Counted from the first letter of the stretch, positions 35,031 to 43,997 are shown. The stretch is DNA of 64,000 nucleotides from Mycetocola tolaasinivorans (GCF_003667565.1 NZ_RCUX01000002.1:124001-188000), one strand, 5' to 3'. A program made the numbers and translations. The notes: a model not told the origin generated them from the letters alone.

Positions 35031-38000
35031 ATGGGATTCTCGAATCCGCCGATTCCGTGGTCGGAGTTTGAGCGTCGGCTCAGCGGCCGTCGTGCCGCCG
35101 AGACCGTGCCGTCGGAGAGCCCGGACGCACCGCGCGAGACGCACGCGGAGACCCCCGAGCAAGCGGAGGGCCCGGGATACGCCGAGCTGCACGCGCACTC
35201 AAACTTCAGCTTTCTGGACGGCGCATCCGGCCCCGACGAGCTCGTCACCGAGGCGGTGCGGCTGGGCCTGCACGGTCTCGCGCTCACCGACCACAACGGC
35301 TTCTACGGTGCGGTGCGGCTGGCCGAGGCCGCCGAGAAGCACCCCGATCTGCGCACGATGTTTGGAGCCGAACTGACCCTGGGGTTGGATGCCCCACAGA
35401 ACGGGGTGCCCGATCCGGCCGGCCAGCACCTGCTGCTGCTCGCCCGGGGGATCGAGGGATACCACGCGCTCGCCGGGGCGATCACCCGTGGACAGCTCGC
35501 TCCCGAGGCCGAAAAGGGCGCGCCCCGCTACGATCCCGATGTGCTCGCAGACCGCCTGCGCGGCCGGGTGATCGCGCTCACCGGCTGCCGCAAGGGGCCG
35601 GTGCGGTCGGCCCTGGAGACCGCGGGGCTGGACGCCGCCCGGACCGAGCTGATCCTGCTGGAGGAGCGCTTCGGAGCGGAGAACGTGCTGGTGGAACTCA
35701 CCGACCTGGGCGATCCGCGCGACAGCACCCGCAATGACGCCCTCGCGAGCCTCGCCCGTGAGCGCGGTCTGCCGATCGTGGCCACCACCGCGGCCCACGC
35801 GGCCGCGCCGGATCGCCGCCGCCTCGCCCGCGCACTCGCCGCGGTGCGCGCCCGCACCAGCATTGACGCCCACGCCGGCTGGCTGCCCGCCGCGGGCGGT
35901 GCGTACCTGCGCTCCCCGGCCGAGATGCACGCGCGCTTCGCCCGGTATCCGGGGGCCGCCGCACACACCGTGACGGTGGCCGAGGAGATCGGATTCCGGC
36001 TGCGCTCGGCCCGGCCCCGGCTGCCCCGGCAGGAGGTGCCCGAGGGCCACACCCCGATGAGCTGGCTGCGCGAGCTCACCTGGCGCGGAGCCGCGAAGCT
36101 GTACCCGAATATGAGCGAGAGCGACCGCGACCGCATCACCCGCGAGCTCGCGGTGATCGAACAGAAGGACTTCCCCGGCTACTTCCTCATCGTGCACGAC
36201 ATCGTGCGGTTTGCGCGCTCGCGCGGCATCCTCTGTCAGGGGCGCGGATCGGCCGCCAACTCGGCCGTGTGCTATCTGCTGGAGATCACCGCGGTCGACT
36301 CCATCGCCTATGGCCTGCCCTTTGAGCGCTTCCTCTCCAGCCTGCGCGCCGAGGAGCCGGACATCGACGTGGACTTCGACGCCGACCGCCGAGAGGAGGT
36401 CATCCAGTACGTGTACGAGCGCTACGGACGATTCAACGCGGCTCAGGTGGCCAACGTCATCACCTACCGGCCCAAGGCGGCAATCCGAGACATGGCCAAG
36501 GCACTGGGGTATACGCCCGGGCAGCAGGATGCCTGGTCCAAGCGGATCGAGCGCGGCAGCGCGCTCGCCGAGGATCCGGAGATCCCCGAACCGCTCCGCG
36601 AGCTGAGTACCGAGCTGCTGGGCTTTCCCCGGCACCTGGGCATCCACTCGGGTGGCATGGTGCTGACCGATCGCCCGGTGGGGGAGGTCTGCCCGATCGA
36701 ACACGGCCGGATGGACGGCCGCACGGTCCTGCAGTGGGACAAGGACGACTGCGCCTGGATGGGGCTGGTCAAATTCGACCTGCTGGGCCTCGGCATGCTC
36801 GCCGCCATCCAGCACTGCTTCGACCTGGTGGAGGCGCACACCGGCGAGCACTGGGATCTCCACTCGCTCCCCAAGGAGGAGGCCGGGGTCTACGACCAGC
36901 TGTGTCGGGCCGACGCCGTGGGGGTCTTCCAGGTGGAGTCACGCGCGCAGCTCGGGATGCTCCCGCGGCTGCGTCCACGCACGTTCTATGACCTGGTGAT
37001 CGAGGTGGCGCTGGTGCGTCCCGGGCCCATCCAGGGGGGCGCGGTGCACCCGTATATTCGGCGCCGGATGGGGCAGGAACCGGTGACCTACCTGCACCCG
37101 AGCCTCGAACCGGTGCTCGAACGCACCCTGGGCATCCCGCTGTTTCAGGAGCAGCTCATGCAGATGGCGATGGCCGTGGGTGGTTGCGACGCCGAGGACG
37201 CCGACCTCCTGCGCCGCGCGATGGGTTCCAAGCGCGGCCGGGAGAAGATCGCGACCCTGCGCGAAAAGCTGTACGCGGGCATGGCGGAAAACGGCATCGT
37301 CGGGGCCGAGGCCGACAACATCTACGAGCGCATCGAGGCCTTTTCAAACTTCGGTTTTGCCGAGAGCCACTCGATCAGCTTCGCGCTGATCGTCTACGCG
37401 AGCGCCTGGCTGCGCCTGCACTATCCGGGAGCGTTCCTCGCCGCGCTGCTGCGCGCGCAGCCGATGGGGTTTTACGCCCCGCACACGCTCGTGGCCGATG
37501 CGACCCGGCACGGCGTGCAGACCCTGCGTCCGGATCTCCATCGCTCGGGGGTGGACGCCGGTCTGGAACCCCTCGCCACCGTGGATACCCGGCACAGCGG
37601 CATGGATGCCTGCCTGCACACCCCGGCCGAGAGCCCGGGTCCATTCGACCCGGCCGGGCCGAACCTCGACCACGAGCATCGCCGCGATGCGGGATTCGCG
37701 GTGCGGCTGGGCCTCGCCGGAATCACCGGAATCGGGGCGGAGGCTGCCGCCCGGATCGTGGCCGAGCGCGAGCGCGGGGGCGAGTACACCGGCATGGACG
37801 ATCTCGGCCGTCGCACCGGGCTGTCCTCCGCGCAGCTCGAAGCGCTCGCCACCTCGGGGGCCTGCGATGGCCTGGGAACCTCGCGTCGGCAGGCGCTCTG
37901 GCAGGCGGGCCCGGCCTCGCGGGAGAGCCCGAATCAGCTGGCCGGATCCGCGGTCACGGTACAGCCGCCCCTGTTTGCGATGCTGGATGCGCAGGAGACC

Positions 38001-38399
38001 CTCGCCGCCGACCTCTGGGCCACCGGAATCTCGACCGATGATCACCCGCTCGCCGGGCTACGCGGTGCGCTGAGCGCGCGGGATATCCTCGGATCTGCGG
38101 CCCTGCGTGATGCCGAGTCTGGACGCCGGGTGCGCGTGGCCGGGGTCGTGGTGCACCGCCAACGGCCGGCCACGGCCTCCGGCATCACGTTTGTGAATCT
38201 CGAGGATGAGGACGGCATGATCAACGTGATCTGTAGCGTGGGCCTGTGGAATCGCTACCGGCGGGTGCTGCGGGAGTCGCCCGCGCTGGTGATTCGCGGC
38301 ATTCTGGAGCGCAGCCCGGAGGGCATTATCAACGTGGTTGCGGATGGCGCGGAGCCACTGGATCTCGCGGTTCGCACCCGATCGAGAGACTTCCAATAG
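35031..38399 (+). CDS. dnaE2: Error-prone DNA polymerase III alpha subunit DnaE2
   Basis: A 1122-residue C-family polymerase for damage-induced mutagenesis and lesion bypass. It has a PHP domain (AELHAHSNFSFLDGAS near 51), the catalytic aspartates in EEPDIDVDFDADRRE (near 443), a polymerase core through about 830, and an OB-fold region near the end (VAGVVVHRQRPATASGITFV). Length matches DnaE2 rather than the longer replicative DnaE1. AGGAAGGAG precedes the ATG. It is the third gene of the SOS mutasome cassette. Confidence 0.96.
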   Translation: MGFSNPPIPWSEFERRLSGRRAAETVPSESPDAPRETHAETPEQAEGPGYAELHAHSNFSFLDGASGPDELVTEAVRLGLHGLALTDHNGFYGAVRLAEAAEKHPDLRTMFGAELTLGLDAPQNGVPDPAGQHLLLLARGIEGYHALAGAITRGQLAPEAEKGAPRYDPDVLADRLRGRVIALTGCRKGPVRSALETAGLDAARTELILLEERFGAENVLVELTDLGDPRDSTRNDALASLARERGLPIVATTAAHAAAPDRRRLARALAAVRARTSIDAHAGWLPAAGGAYLRSPAEMHARFARYPGAAAHTVTVAEEIGFRLRSARPRLPRQEVPEGHTPMSWLRELTWRGAAKLYPNMSESDRDRITRELAVIEQKDFPGYFLIVHDIVRFARSRGILCQGRGSAANSAVCYLLEITAVDSIAYGLPFERFLSSLRAEEPDIDVDFDADRREEVIQYVYERYGRFNAAQVANVITYRPKAAIRDMAKALGYTPGQQDAWSKRIERGSALAEDPEIPEPLRELSTELLGFPRHLGIHSGGMVLTDRPVGEVCPIEHGRMDGRTVLQWDKDDCAWMGLVKFDLLGLGMLAAIQHCFDLVEAHTGEHWDLHSLPKEEAGVYDQLCRADAVGVFQVESRAQLGMLPRLRPRTFYDLVIEVALVRPGPIQGGAVHPYIRRRMGQEPVTYLHPSLEPVLERTLGIPLFQEQLMQMAMAVGGCDAEDADLLRRAMGSKRGREKIATLREKLYAGMAENGIVGAEADNIYERIEAFSNFGFAESHSISFALIVYASAWLRLHYPGAFLAALLRAQPMGFYAPHTLVADATRHGVQTLRPDLHRSGVDAGLEPLATVDTRHSGMDACLHTPAESPGPFDPAGPNLDHEHRRDAGFAVRLGLAGITGIGAEAAARIVAERERGGEYTGMDDLGRRTGLSSAQLEALATSGACDGLGTSRRQALWQAGPASRESPNQLAGSAVTVQPPLFAMLDAQETLAADLWATGISTDDHPLAGLRGALSARDILGSAALRDAESGRRVRVAGVVVHRQRPATASGITFVNLEDEDGMINVICSVGLWNRYRRVLRESPALVIRGILERSPEGIINVVADGAEPLDLAVRTRSRDFQ

Positions 38400-38454
38400 C
38401 AGGGTGATTGGCCTCGAATCGAGATTCTGGGCGCTCCCTCGGTAGACTGTCAGC

Positions 38455-38613
38455 ATGATCTTTGTAATTGCACTGGTTCTTTTCCTTGGTGGAATCTACC
38501 TGTTCGGTCTGGCTTTCCAGGTTGAGGACTTCCACGCGCTCGTCTTCTTCTCCGGAATTCTCGCGATTTCGCTGAGCATCGCGATCCCCTTCCACATGCT
38601 GCGGAGGCGCTAG
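38455..38613 (+). CDS. Small membrane protein (52 aa)
   Basis: A 52-residue protein with two hydrophobic segments (MIFVIALVLFLGGIYLFGLA, then a second near 30-45) and a basic end HMLRRR. ATG at 38455 lies exactly 6 nt after TAGACT (38443-38448), a leaderless promoter, so it has its own transcription start after dnaE2. Function is unknown. The short GC-typical coding bias and promoter support a real gene. Confidence 0.7.
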   Translation: MIFVIALVLFLGGIYLFGLAFQVEDFHALVFFSGILAISLSIAIPFHMLRRR

Positions 38614-38623
38614 CGGGAGAACG

Positions 38624-38875
38624 GTGACCGTTCTCAAGTTCGGGCGTTCCGAGGCGGTTGCCGGGGACGCCACGGTGCTGTCACGCGTGTGCTCGGTGGC
38701 GGGGATCCTGGGGTTTGTGACCGCGATCACCCTCATCGTTTTTGCCGCGTATCGGCTCGACGCCGGTGGTGCGTTCTGGGGGCTGGGCGTTCTTGCCCTG
38801 GCCATCCTGGTGCACGCGGTGGGCGTGGTGTTAAGGCTGCGACACGGATTCACCCTGGGTTCGGCCCGGGCATAA
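38624..38875 (+). CDS. Small two-helix membrane protein (83 aa)
   Basis: An 83-residue protein from GTG with two clear hydrophobic segments (about 25-43 and 50-70) and a basic C-terminus. It starts 10 bp after the preceding small membrane protein gene, so the two are probably cotranscribed, and a terminator follows at once. No family was recognised. Confidence 0.65.
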   Translation: MTVLKFGRSEAVAGDATVLSRVCSVAGILGFVTAITLIVFAAYRLDAGGAFWGLGVLALAILVHAVGVVLRLRHGFTLGSARA

Positions 38876-38879
38876 CCTC

Positions 38880-38915
38880 AAATGACGATCATTCCCTCGG
38901 GAACGGTCGTCATTT
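38880..38915 (+). terminator. Intrinsic terminator after the small membrane protein pair
   Basis: AAATGACGA pairs with TCGTCATTT around CATTCCCTCGGGAACGG, itself partly paired, followed by TTGTTT. Confidence 0.82.
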
Positions 38916-38991
38916 TTGTTTATCCATTGGTTTTTCAGGTGGAATCGGTAAGACTGATAACGCAGGTTATTCACTAGCTCGAGGAGGAATT

Positions 38992-39186
38992 ATGGGATTC
39001 ATCGAAGACGCCAAGGAAACCATCGAAGCCGGTGCCGAAAAGGTATCGCGTGCCGCACACGACCTGGTAGACCAGGCAAAGGACAAGGTCGACGAGGTCA
39101 AGGCCGATGCCGAGGTCAAGAAGGCCGAAGCCGAGGCCGAGTCGGTCAGGGCCCGCAACGAGGCCAAGGAAAAGCTGCGCGACTAG
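38992..39186 (+). CDS. Charged amphipathic-helix stress-type protein (64 aa)
   Basis: A 64-residue, highly charged protein made of Lys/Ala/Glu-rich helical repeats (DAKETIEAGAEKV, DQAKDKVDEVKADAEVKKAE). The pattern resembles LEA-like or YtxH-tail stress proteins that coat membranes or proteins. It has a textbook GAGGAGGAATT ribosome site. It stands alone between a terminator and a convergent gene. The exact function is unknown. Confidence 0.72.
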   Translation: MGFIEDAKETIEAGAEKVSRAAHDLVDQAKDKVDEVKADAEVKKAEAEAESVRARNEAKEKLRD

Positions 39187-39252
39187 TCGCACACGGATAT
39201 TTCTTCGTGGCGGGGGCACCGAGTGCTCCCGCCACGAGTGCGTTAACGGTGC

Positions 39253-39639
39253 CTAGCGGCGTGCGCGGCGCATCATGACGAGCAGTGCGAGCGCACGCCA
39301 GCCGATCAGGAACAGGGCGAGCACCCCGGCGGTCACGAGCACAAATGATAGCGGTGCCTCGCCGCCCGCGAGCACCCGCAGCGGCAGGCCGAGTACCACG
39401 GTGGAGAGCCAAATCAGCGGGCCGGTCCAGCGCAGGGCCACGGGGTTTCGCCAGGCCAGGGTGACCAGCCAGCCGATCGCGGCACCCGCGAGGAACGGCC
39501 AGGCGGTGCCGAGGATCCCCAGCAGATCGTTGCCCTCCGCGTGGCTGCGTCGGCCGAGCATTACAAAGACGATGATCAGCAGGGCATCGAGGGCCGCGGC
39601 CGAGACAATCGAACGGGCGGGGGAGGATCCAAAGCGCAT
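39253..39639 (-). CDS. DUF3054 family membrane protein
   Basis: A 128-residue protein with four hydrophobic segments. The layout (ALDALLIIVFVMLGRRSHAEG, then LGTAWPFLAGAAIGWLV and ALRWTGPLIWLSTVVLG) fits DUF3054, a common actinobacterial membrane family of unknown role. ATG at 39639 lies 6 nt after TAGACT (minus strand, 39646-39651), so it is probably leaderless. Confidence 0.85.
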   Translation of the reverse strand: MRFGSSPARSIVSAAALDALLIIVFVMLGRRSHAEGNDLLGILGTAWPFLAGAAIGWLVTLAWRNPVALRWTGPLIWLSTVVLGLPLRVLAGGEAPLSFVLVTAGVLALFLIGWRALALLVMMRRARR

Positions 39640-39687
39640 GATCCCAGTCTAGAGCCGCGCCGAGGGCCCATCGCGGTGGAGCTGGCG

Positions 39688-39921
39688 CTAGCTGCGACGC
39701 AGGGCGATGAACATCACTACGAAGCCGGCGATGCCGACCGCCATCGCGCCGAGCATGAGGCCGAGCTCGAGGCTCGTGGCGGGGCAGGCCGCGGCGACGG
39801 TGTCGTCGGCGCACGTACGCCAGGGCTGCAGGAGGCCAAGAATCAGCCCAATAACACCCGCTGCCATGAGTCCCATACCGATGAGACCGAGGGGGGTTGC
39901 GCGACGTCGGGGAGTGGCCAT
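39688..39921 (-). CDS. Small membrane protein (77 aa)
   Basis: A 77-residue protein with two hydrophobic segments separated by a loop holding two Cys (about positions 35 and 43), perhaps a disulfide outside the membrane. ATG at 39921 lies 6 nt after TACGAT (minus strand, 39928-39933), the leaderless layout, and fits better than longer readings of the frame. Function unknown. The DUF3054 gene follows on the same strand. Confidence 0.68.
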   Translation of the reverse strand: MATPRRRATPLGLIGMGLMAAGVIGLILGLLQPWRTCADDTVAAACPATSLELGLMLGAMAVGIAGFVVMFIALRRS

Positions 39922-40018
39922 GTAACCATCGTAGGGGACACCGAGCCGTACGCAACTACCTGTTTTGTCCACGCCGTGGAAAAGCGAGTGCTTAGGCGGT
40001 GTTAGCCCCGCGCGAGAG

Positions 40019-40492
40019 CTAGTACTCGTCGATAACGGGTGTTATCTCGGGGCTGCTCAGGTGCTCGTAAACGATCGAGGTGCGCACGTCCGCAACCTCG
40101 GGTTTTTCGGTTAGACGATCGATCACAAAGGCGTACAGGTGTGCGTTATCGGGTACGGCCACGTGGAGGAGAAAATCCTCGGTGCCGCTGGTGACAAACA
40201 CCCCGATGACCTCGGGAAGGGCGGCGGCCCACTCCCGAAACCCCTCGATATTGGCGCGCGTGGGCGGGCGCACGCGCACGGCCACCATGGCCTGAACGGG
40301 GCGGCCGATCTGCTCGAGGTCGAGTTCGAGGCGCGCGCCGCGAATGATCCCGCGGTCGCGAAGTGCGCGGGTGCGATCGAGCGCGGTGGTGGGCGCGATG
40401 CCCACCGCGGCGGCGACGTCACGATTTGTGCGTCGTGCATCGCGCTGCAATTCCCGCAGAATCGCCGTATCTAATTCGTCCAAACGCGCCAT
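40019..40492 (-). CDS. Lrp/AsnC family transcriptional regulator
   Basis: A 157-residue regulator with an N-terminal HTH (LDELDTAILRELQRDARRTN, VAAAVGIAPTTALDRTRAL) and a C-terminal RAM domain (MVAVRVRPP, then IGVFVTSGTEDFLLHVAV) that senses amino acids or related ligands. ATG at 40492 lies 6 nt after TAAGAT (minus strand), so it is probably leaderless. It is divergent from the DUF2000 gene across 70 bp, a typical place for autoregulation and control of the neighbour. Confidence 0.93.
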   Translation of the reverse strand: MARLDELDTAILRELQRDARRTNRDVAAAVGIAPTTALDRTRALRDRGIIRGARLELDLEQIGRPVQAMVAVRVRPPTRANIEGFREWAAALPEVIGVFVTSGTEDFLLHVAVPDNAHLYAFVIDRLTEKPEVADVRTSIVYEHLSSPEITPVIDEY

Positions 40493-40562
40493 ATCCACAT
40501 CTTATCCGCAGAAAATACGAGTTTTCCACAGACTTATGCACATGTGTCTAAACTTCGTCGAT

Positions 40563-41072
40563 ATGAACGAGTTAAATACGACCAAACCTGGGGATAACCG
40601 AGTTAGTGGAGCGCGCATTGGTTTTTTGCCGGAGGAGATTCGTCCGGGCGAGCCGACGCGCAGTGCGCGGCTGAAGTGGGTCATCGTGGTCTCCGCGGAT
40701 CTCCCCGCGGGGCGTATCGCAAACGCCGTGGCTTGCGTAGCGGCGGTCGCCGGTGACGACGTTTTCGGGATGCTTGGAGAGCCGGCTGTGGATGCCTCGG
40801 GGTCGCCGCACGCGGGATTGCCCTGGGCTGGATGCAGTATCGTGGTGGCCCCGGCGGACAGGCTGGCATCGATCCGAGCCCGGGCGGCAGCTCGGGATGA
40901 CGTTCACGTGGCGGATATGCCCACGCTCGCGCAGGAGACCCGGGTGTACGCCGAGTATCTCGAGGGGCTTTCGGGGCTGGAGCCCCCGGCGGTGACGTAT
41001 GCGGCGGTCGGCCTGGTGGGCGAGCGCAAGCGGATTGACCGCCTGGTGGGTGGGCTAGCGCTGTTGGGGTAG
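40563..41072 (+). CDS. DUF2000 family protein
   Basis: A 169-residue protein with the DUF2000 core (KWVIVVSADLPAGRIANAVA near 40, HAGLPWAGCSIVVAP near 82). The family is fold-related to peptidyl-tRNA hydrolase 2 but has no assigned role. TAAACT lies 8 nt before the ATG. It is divergent from the Lrp gene and likely its target. About 35 residues before the core look disordered. Confidence 0.85.
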   Translation: MNELNTTKPGDNRVSGARIGFLPEEIRPGEPTRSARLKWVIVVSADLPAGRIANAVACVAAVAGDDVFGMLGEPAVDASGSPHAGLPWAGCSIVVAPADRLASIRARAAARDDVHVADMPTLAQETRVYAEYLEGLSGLEPPAVTYAAVGLVGERKRIDRLVGGLALLG

Positions 41073-41092
41073 GCGATGGCGGGGTTGCTTTT

Positions 41093-41110
41093 GTACATAC
41101 TAGTAGTTAC
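41093..41110. promoter_or_regulatory. Imperfect palindrome, probable TetR operator
   Basis: GTACATACTAGTAGTTAC is an 18-bp imperfect inverted repeat (7 of 9 positions match, core TACTAGTA), centred 18-19 bp before the TetR start codon. It overlaps the candidate promoter, as expected for autorepression. Confidence 0.55.
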
Positions 41111-41119
41111 AGTTAACGC

Positions 41120-41695
41120 ATGACGACCCGCGAAAAGCTCACCGCCGCCATGTCCGATCTGCTCTGGGAGCGCGGATATGCGGCCACGAGCCCGCGAGAC
41201 ATTCTGGAGCGTGCCGGGGTTGGGCAGGGCAGCATGTACCACCACTTCAGCGGAAAGCACGAGCTGGCGGTCGAGACGCTGCGTGAAACAGTCCCCGGTG
41301 TCACCGAGCGTTCGCTGCTGCTCGCCGGCGAGGGCAGCCCGATGGAGCGCATCCGCGCGTACCTGACGCTTCCGCGGCCGGGTACGCGCGGCTGCCGGAT
41401 CGGGCGGATGACCCAGGACCCTCAGGTGGTGCAGGATGCCGAGATGATCGCGATTGTGGCCGGCGGTTTTGACCTCATCATCGAGCGTTGGCAAGGCGCG
41501 CTCTCTGCGGCAATCGAGGCTGGGGAGCTGCCCGTGGGCATCGATCCCGCCGACCTCGCGCACACGCTGGTGGCCGTTATCCAGGGCGGATACGTGCTTG
41601 CCCGGGCACACGATGATCAGGCGTCAATGGACGCCGCGATCCGTGGTGCCCTCGCGCTGCTGGAGGCAGCTGGCGCTCCGCGCCCCGAGATTTAG
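41120..41695 (+). CDS. TetR family transcriptional regulator
   Basis: A 191-residue regulator with an N-terminal TetR HTH (LLWERGYAATSPRDILERAGVGQGSMYHHF, split here as helix 1 then SPRDILERAGVGQGSMYHHF) and a helical ligand domain. A GCRIGRMTQD segment resembles Cys-containing TetR proteins that respond to reactive compounds. The next gene, a GAPDH, begins 25 bp after its stop, so the two may form an operon. The palindrome in front suggests autoregulation. Confidence 0.92.
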   Translation: MTTREKLTAAMSDLLWERGYAATSPRDILERAGVGQGSMYHHFSGKHELAVETLRETVPGVTERSLLLAGEGSPMERIRAYLTLPRPGTRGCRIGRMTQDPQVVQDAEMIAIVAGGFDLIIERWQGALSAAIEAGELPVGIDPADLAHTLVAVIQGGYVLARAHDDQASMDAAIRGALALLEAAGAPRPEI

Positions 41696-41720
41696 CCCGT
41701 AATAACAGAAGGAGAACCCC

Positions 41721-42716
41721 ATGTCCGTTCGCATTGGAATCAACGGTTTCGGCCGAATCGGTCGCAGCTACCTGCGTGCCGCTCTCGCGAGTGGTGCCGA
41801 CGTCGAGGTGGTCGCAATCAACGACATCACGAGCGCACAGACCCTCGCCAACCTGCTGGAATGGGACTCCGTCTCGGGCCGTCTGGCCGGGGTCTCGGTT
41901 GACGGTGACTTCATCGTGGTGGGGGAGCGCCGGATCCGGGTGTTCTCCGAGCGCGAGCCCGACCGGATTCCCTGGGGGTCGGTCGGGGTAGACGTGGTGG
42001 TGGAATCCACCGGGTTCTTCACGAGCGAGGAGAGCGCACGGCGCCACCTCGTGGGTGGTGCCCGAAAGGTCATCATCTCGGCTCCGGCTTCGGGGGACAT
42101 ACCCTCGGTGGTGCTCGGCGTGAATGACGAGGTGATCGAGGCGTCGACCACGGTGATCTCCAACGGCTCCTGCACCACAAACTCGCTCGCCCCGCTGGCG
42201 AAGGTGCTGAACGATGCGTTTGGGATCGAGCACGGCCTGATGACCACGGTGCACGCCTACACGAGCGATCAGCGCCTGCAGGATGCCCCGCACAGCGACC
42301 CGCGTCGTGCCCGCGCCGCCGCACTGTCGACGATCCCGACCTCCTCGGGCGCGGCCAAGACGATCGGCAAGATCATTCCCGAGCTGGACGGTAAGCTCAC
42401 CGGCCTCGCGCTGCGCGTGCCGGTGCCGGTGGGGTCGATCACCGACCTCACGGTGAAGCTCACCCGTCCGGCCACCGTGGAACAGGTGAACGCGGCGTTT
42501 GCGGCGGCCGCCGCGTCGGGCTCGCTGGCACACGTCCTGGAGTACTCGGAGGCTCCGATCGTCTCCGCCGATATCGTGGGCAACCCGCACTCGACGATCT
42601 TCGACGCGCCGCTCACCCAGGTCGTGGGCGACCAGGTAAAGGTCTTCGGCTGGTACGACAACGAGTGGGGCTTCACCAACCGCCTGGTGGAGCTCTCCGA
42701 GCGTCTCGGAGCGTAG
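41721..42716 (+). CDS. gap: Type I glyceraldehyde-3-phosphate dehydrogenase, atypical paralogue
   Basis: A 331-residue NAD(P)-dependent enzyme of glycolysis. The Rossmann start is GINGFGRIGRSYLRAAL and the catalytic Cys lies in NGSCTTNS (near 150), with the His in HAYTSDQRLQD. Family members usually have SCTTNC and YDS in the N-terminal LxYDSxxG segment; here they are SCTTNS and WDS. It is not next to pgk or tpi, and lies behind a TetR gene, so it is probably a second, regulated copy. AGAAGGAGA precedes the ATG. Confidence 0.93.
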   Translation: MSVRIGINGFGRIGRSYLRAALASGADVEVVAINDITSAQTLANLLEWDSVSGRLAGVSVDGDFIVVGERRIRVFSEREPDRIPWGSVGVDVVVESTGFFTSEESARRHLVGGARKVIISAPASGDIPSVVLGVNDEVIEASTTVISNGSCTTNSLAPLAKVLNDAFGIEHGLMTTVHAYTSDQRLQDAPHSDPRRARAAALSTIPTSSGAAKTIGKIIPELDGKLTGLALRVPVPVGSITDLTVKLTRPATVEQVNAAFAAAAASGSLAHVLEYSEAPIVSADIVGNPHSTIFDAPLTQVVGDQVKVFGWYDNEWGFTNRLVELSERLGA

Positions 42717-42881
42717 CTGCTCGCGCGCGGCCCGGTAGCCCTTCGGGGCTGCCGGGCCGCAGGCGTTTGGCGGGCGGAACACCGGCTGAGAGGTTACCGT
42801 TTTCAAGCGAGTCCGTCGTGGCGTCGCGATAAACTGCGGGGCAGAACCTCCCGTGCGCTCCACCACCCAAAGGACCCAAAT

Positions 42882-43736
42882 ATGACCCGCTGGACCGCCG
42901 AAGACCTCCCCTCCCTGACCGGTAAGACGATCGTCGTGACCGGTGCGAGTAGTGGCCTCGGCGAGGTGACCGCCCGCGAGCTTGCCCGGGTGGGGGCGCG
43001 CGTCATTCTCGCGGTGCGCAACGTGGAAAAGGGCGCGGTGGTGGCCGAAAACATCGACGGGGATACCGAGGTGCGCGAGCTTGATGTGAGTAGCCTCGCC
43101 TCCGTACGTGCGTTTGTCGCGGCGCTGGAGGGCCCGGTGGACACCCTGATCAACAACGCCGGCATTATGCAGGTGCCTGAGCAGGTTTCGGCGGATGGTT
43201 TTGAGCTGCAGCTGGCCACCAACTTTCTGGGGCCGTTCCTGCTGACCAACCTGCTCCTGCCGCGCATCACCGACCGCGTCGTTACGCTGTCCTCCGTGAT
43301 GCACCGGATGTCGCGGATGGACGGCACCGACCTCGGCTGGACGCGACGCACCTACCGCGATATGGGCGCGTACAGCGACTCAAAGCTTGCGGACGTCTAC
43401 CTGGGGAAGGAACTGCAGCGACGCCTCGACGCCGAGGGAAGCCCGGTGCGCTCGATGCTCGCGCACCCCGGTATCGCCCTCACCAACCTCGCGGTGGGCA
43501 CCAGCTCGAGCGTGATCTACCGATTCCCCCGGTTCCTCAATGACGCCGCCCACGGTGCGCTCCCCACCCTGTACGCGGCCACCCAGGACATCCCCGGTGG
43601 CTCCTTCGTCGGCCCCGACGGCGCCTTCGGAGTGCGCGGCTACCCGAAGATCATCGAGGTCAACCGCCGCGGCCGCGACCCCGAGCTCGCTCGCAGGATC
43701 TGGGCCGAGGCGGAGCGGATGACGGGGCTGGCGTAG
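42882..43736 (+). CDS. Short-chain dehydrogenase/reductase
   Basis: A 284-residue NAD(P)-dependent oxidoreductase of the retinol-dehydrogenase-like SDR group. The nucleotide motif is TGASSGLG (near 20), NNAG is near 90, the catalytic Ser lies in VTLSSVMHR and the Tyr-x3-Lys in AYSDSK. HPGIALTNL is typical of the group. AAAGGA precedes the ATG. Substrate unknown. The gene stands alone. Confidence 0.9.
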   Translation: MTRWTAEDLPSLTGKTIVVTGASSGLGEVTARELARVGARVILAVRNVEKGAVVAENIDGDTEVRELDVSSLASVRAFVAALEGPVDTLINNAGIMQVPEQVSADGFELQLATNFLGPFLLTNLLLPRITDRVVTLSSVMHRMSRMDGTDLGWTRRTYRDMGAYSDSKLADVYLGKELQRRLDAEGSPVRSMLAHPGIALTNLAVGTSSSVIYRFPRFLNDAAHGALPTLYAATQDIPGGSFVGPDGAFGVRGYPKIIEVNRRGRDPELARRIWAEAERMTGLA

Positions 43737-43739
43737 ATT

Positions 43740-43997
43740 CACGCTCCCCAGCCCAGGCCCGTTAAAGCGTTATAGCCCGCTTTCACGGGCCATAACCAAT
43801 TCAAAATCCGCTTGTCGCCTAACCTTTTCAGGACAGAGGACCGAGTTCGCCAGCGGACGATGTATCCAGCGTATTCTGGATGCACAGTAGAGAGCAAGCG
43901 ATTTTGCCCGGCCTGACGTGCCCCACGCACGTCCCATGAGACCAGTGCAACGTGAACCCGTCGCGCGAAAAAAGCGTCCTGATCGGGTACTGAAGGG
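43740..43997. other. Gene-free region between SDR gene and tRNA-Lys
   Basis: No convincing gene is seen in these 258 bases. There is one near-perfect inverted repeat (GTTATAGCCCG at 43769-43779 with CGGGCCATAAC at 43786-43796), possibly a terminator. A 63-codon minus-strand frame has no ribosome site. The region lies just downstream of the tRNA 3' end, a usual integration spot, but no copy of the tRNA end is found here. Confidence 0.6.

Noticed and set aside
43739-43930. 63-codon minus-strand frame beside tRNA-Lys
   Set aside because: No ribosome site, no promoter at the right distance and no recognisable protein.
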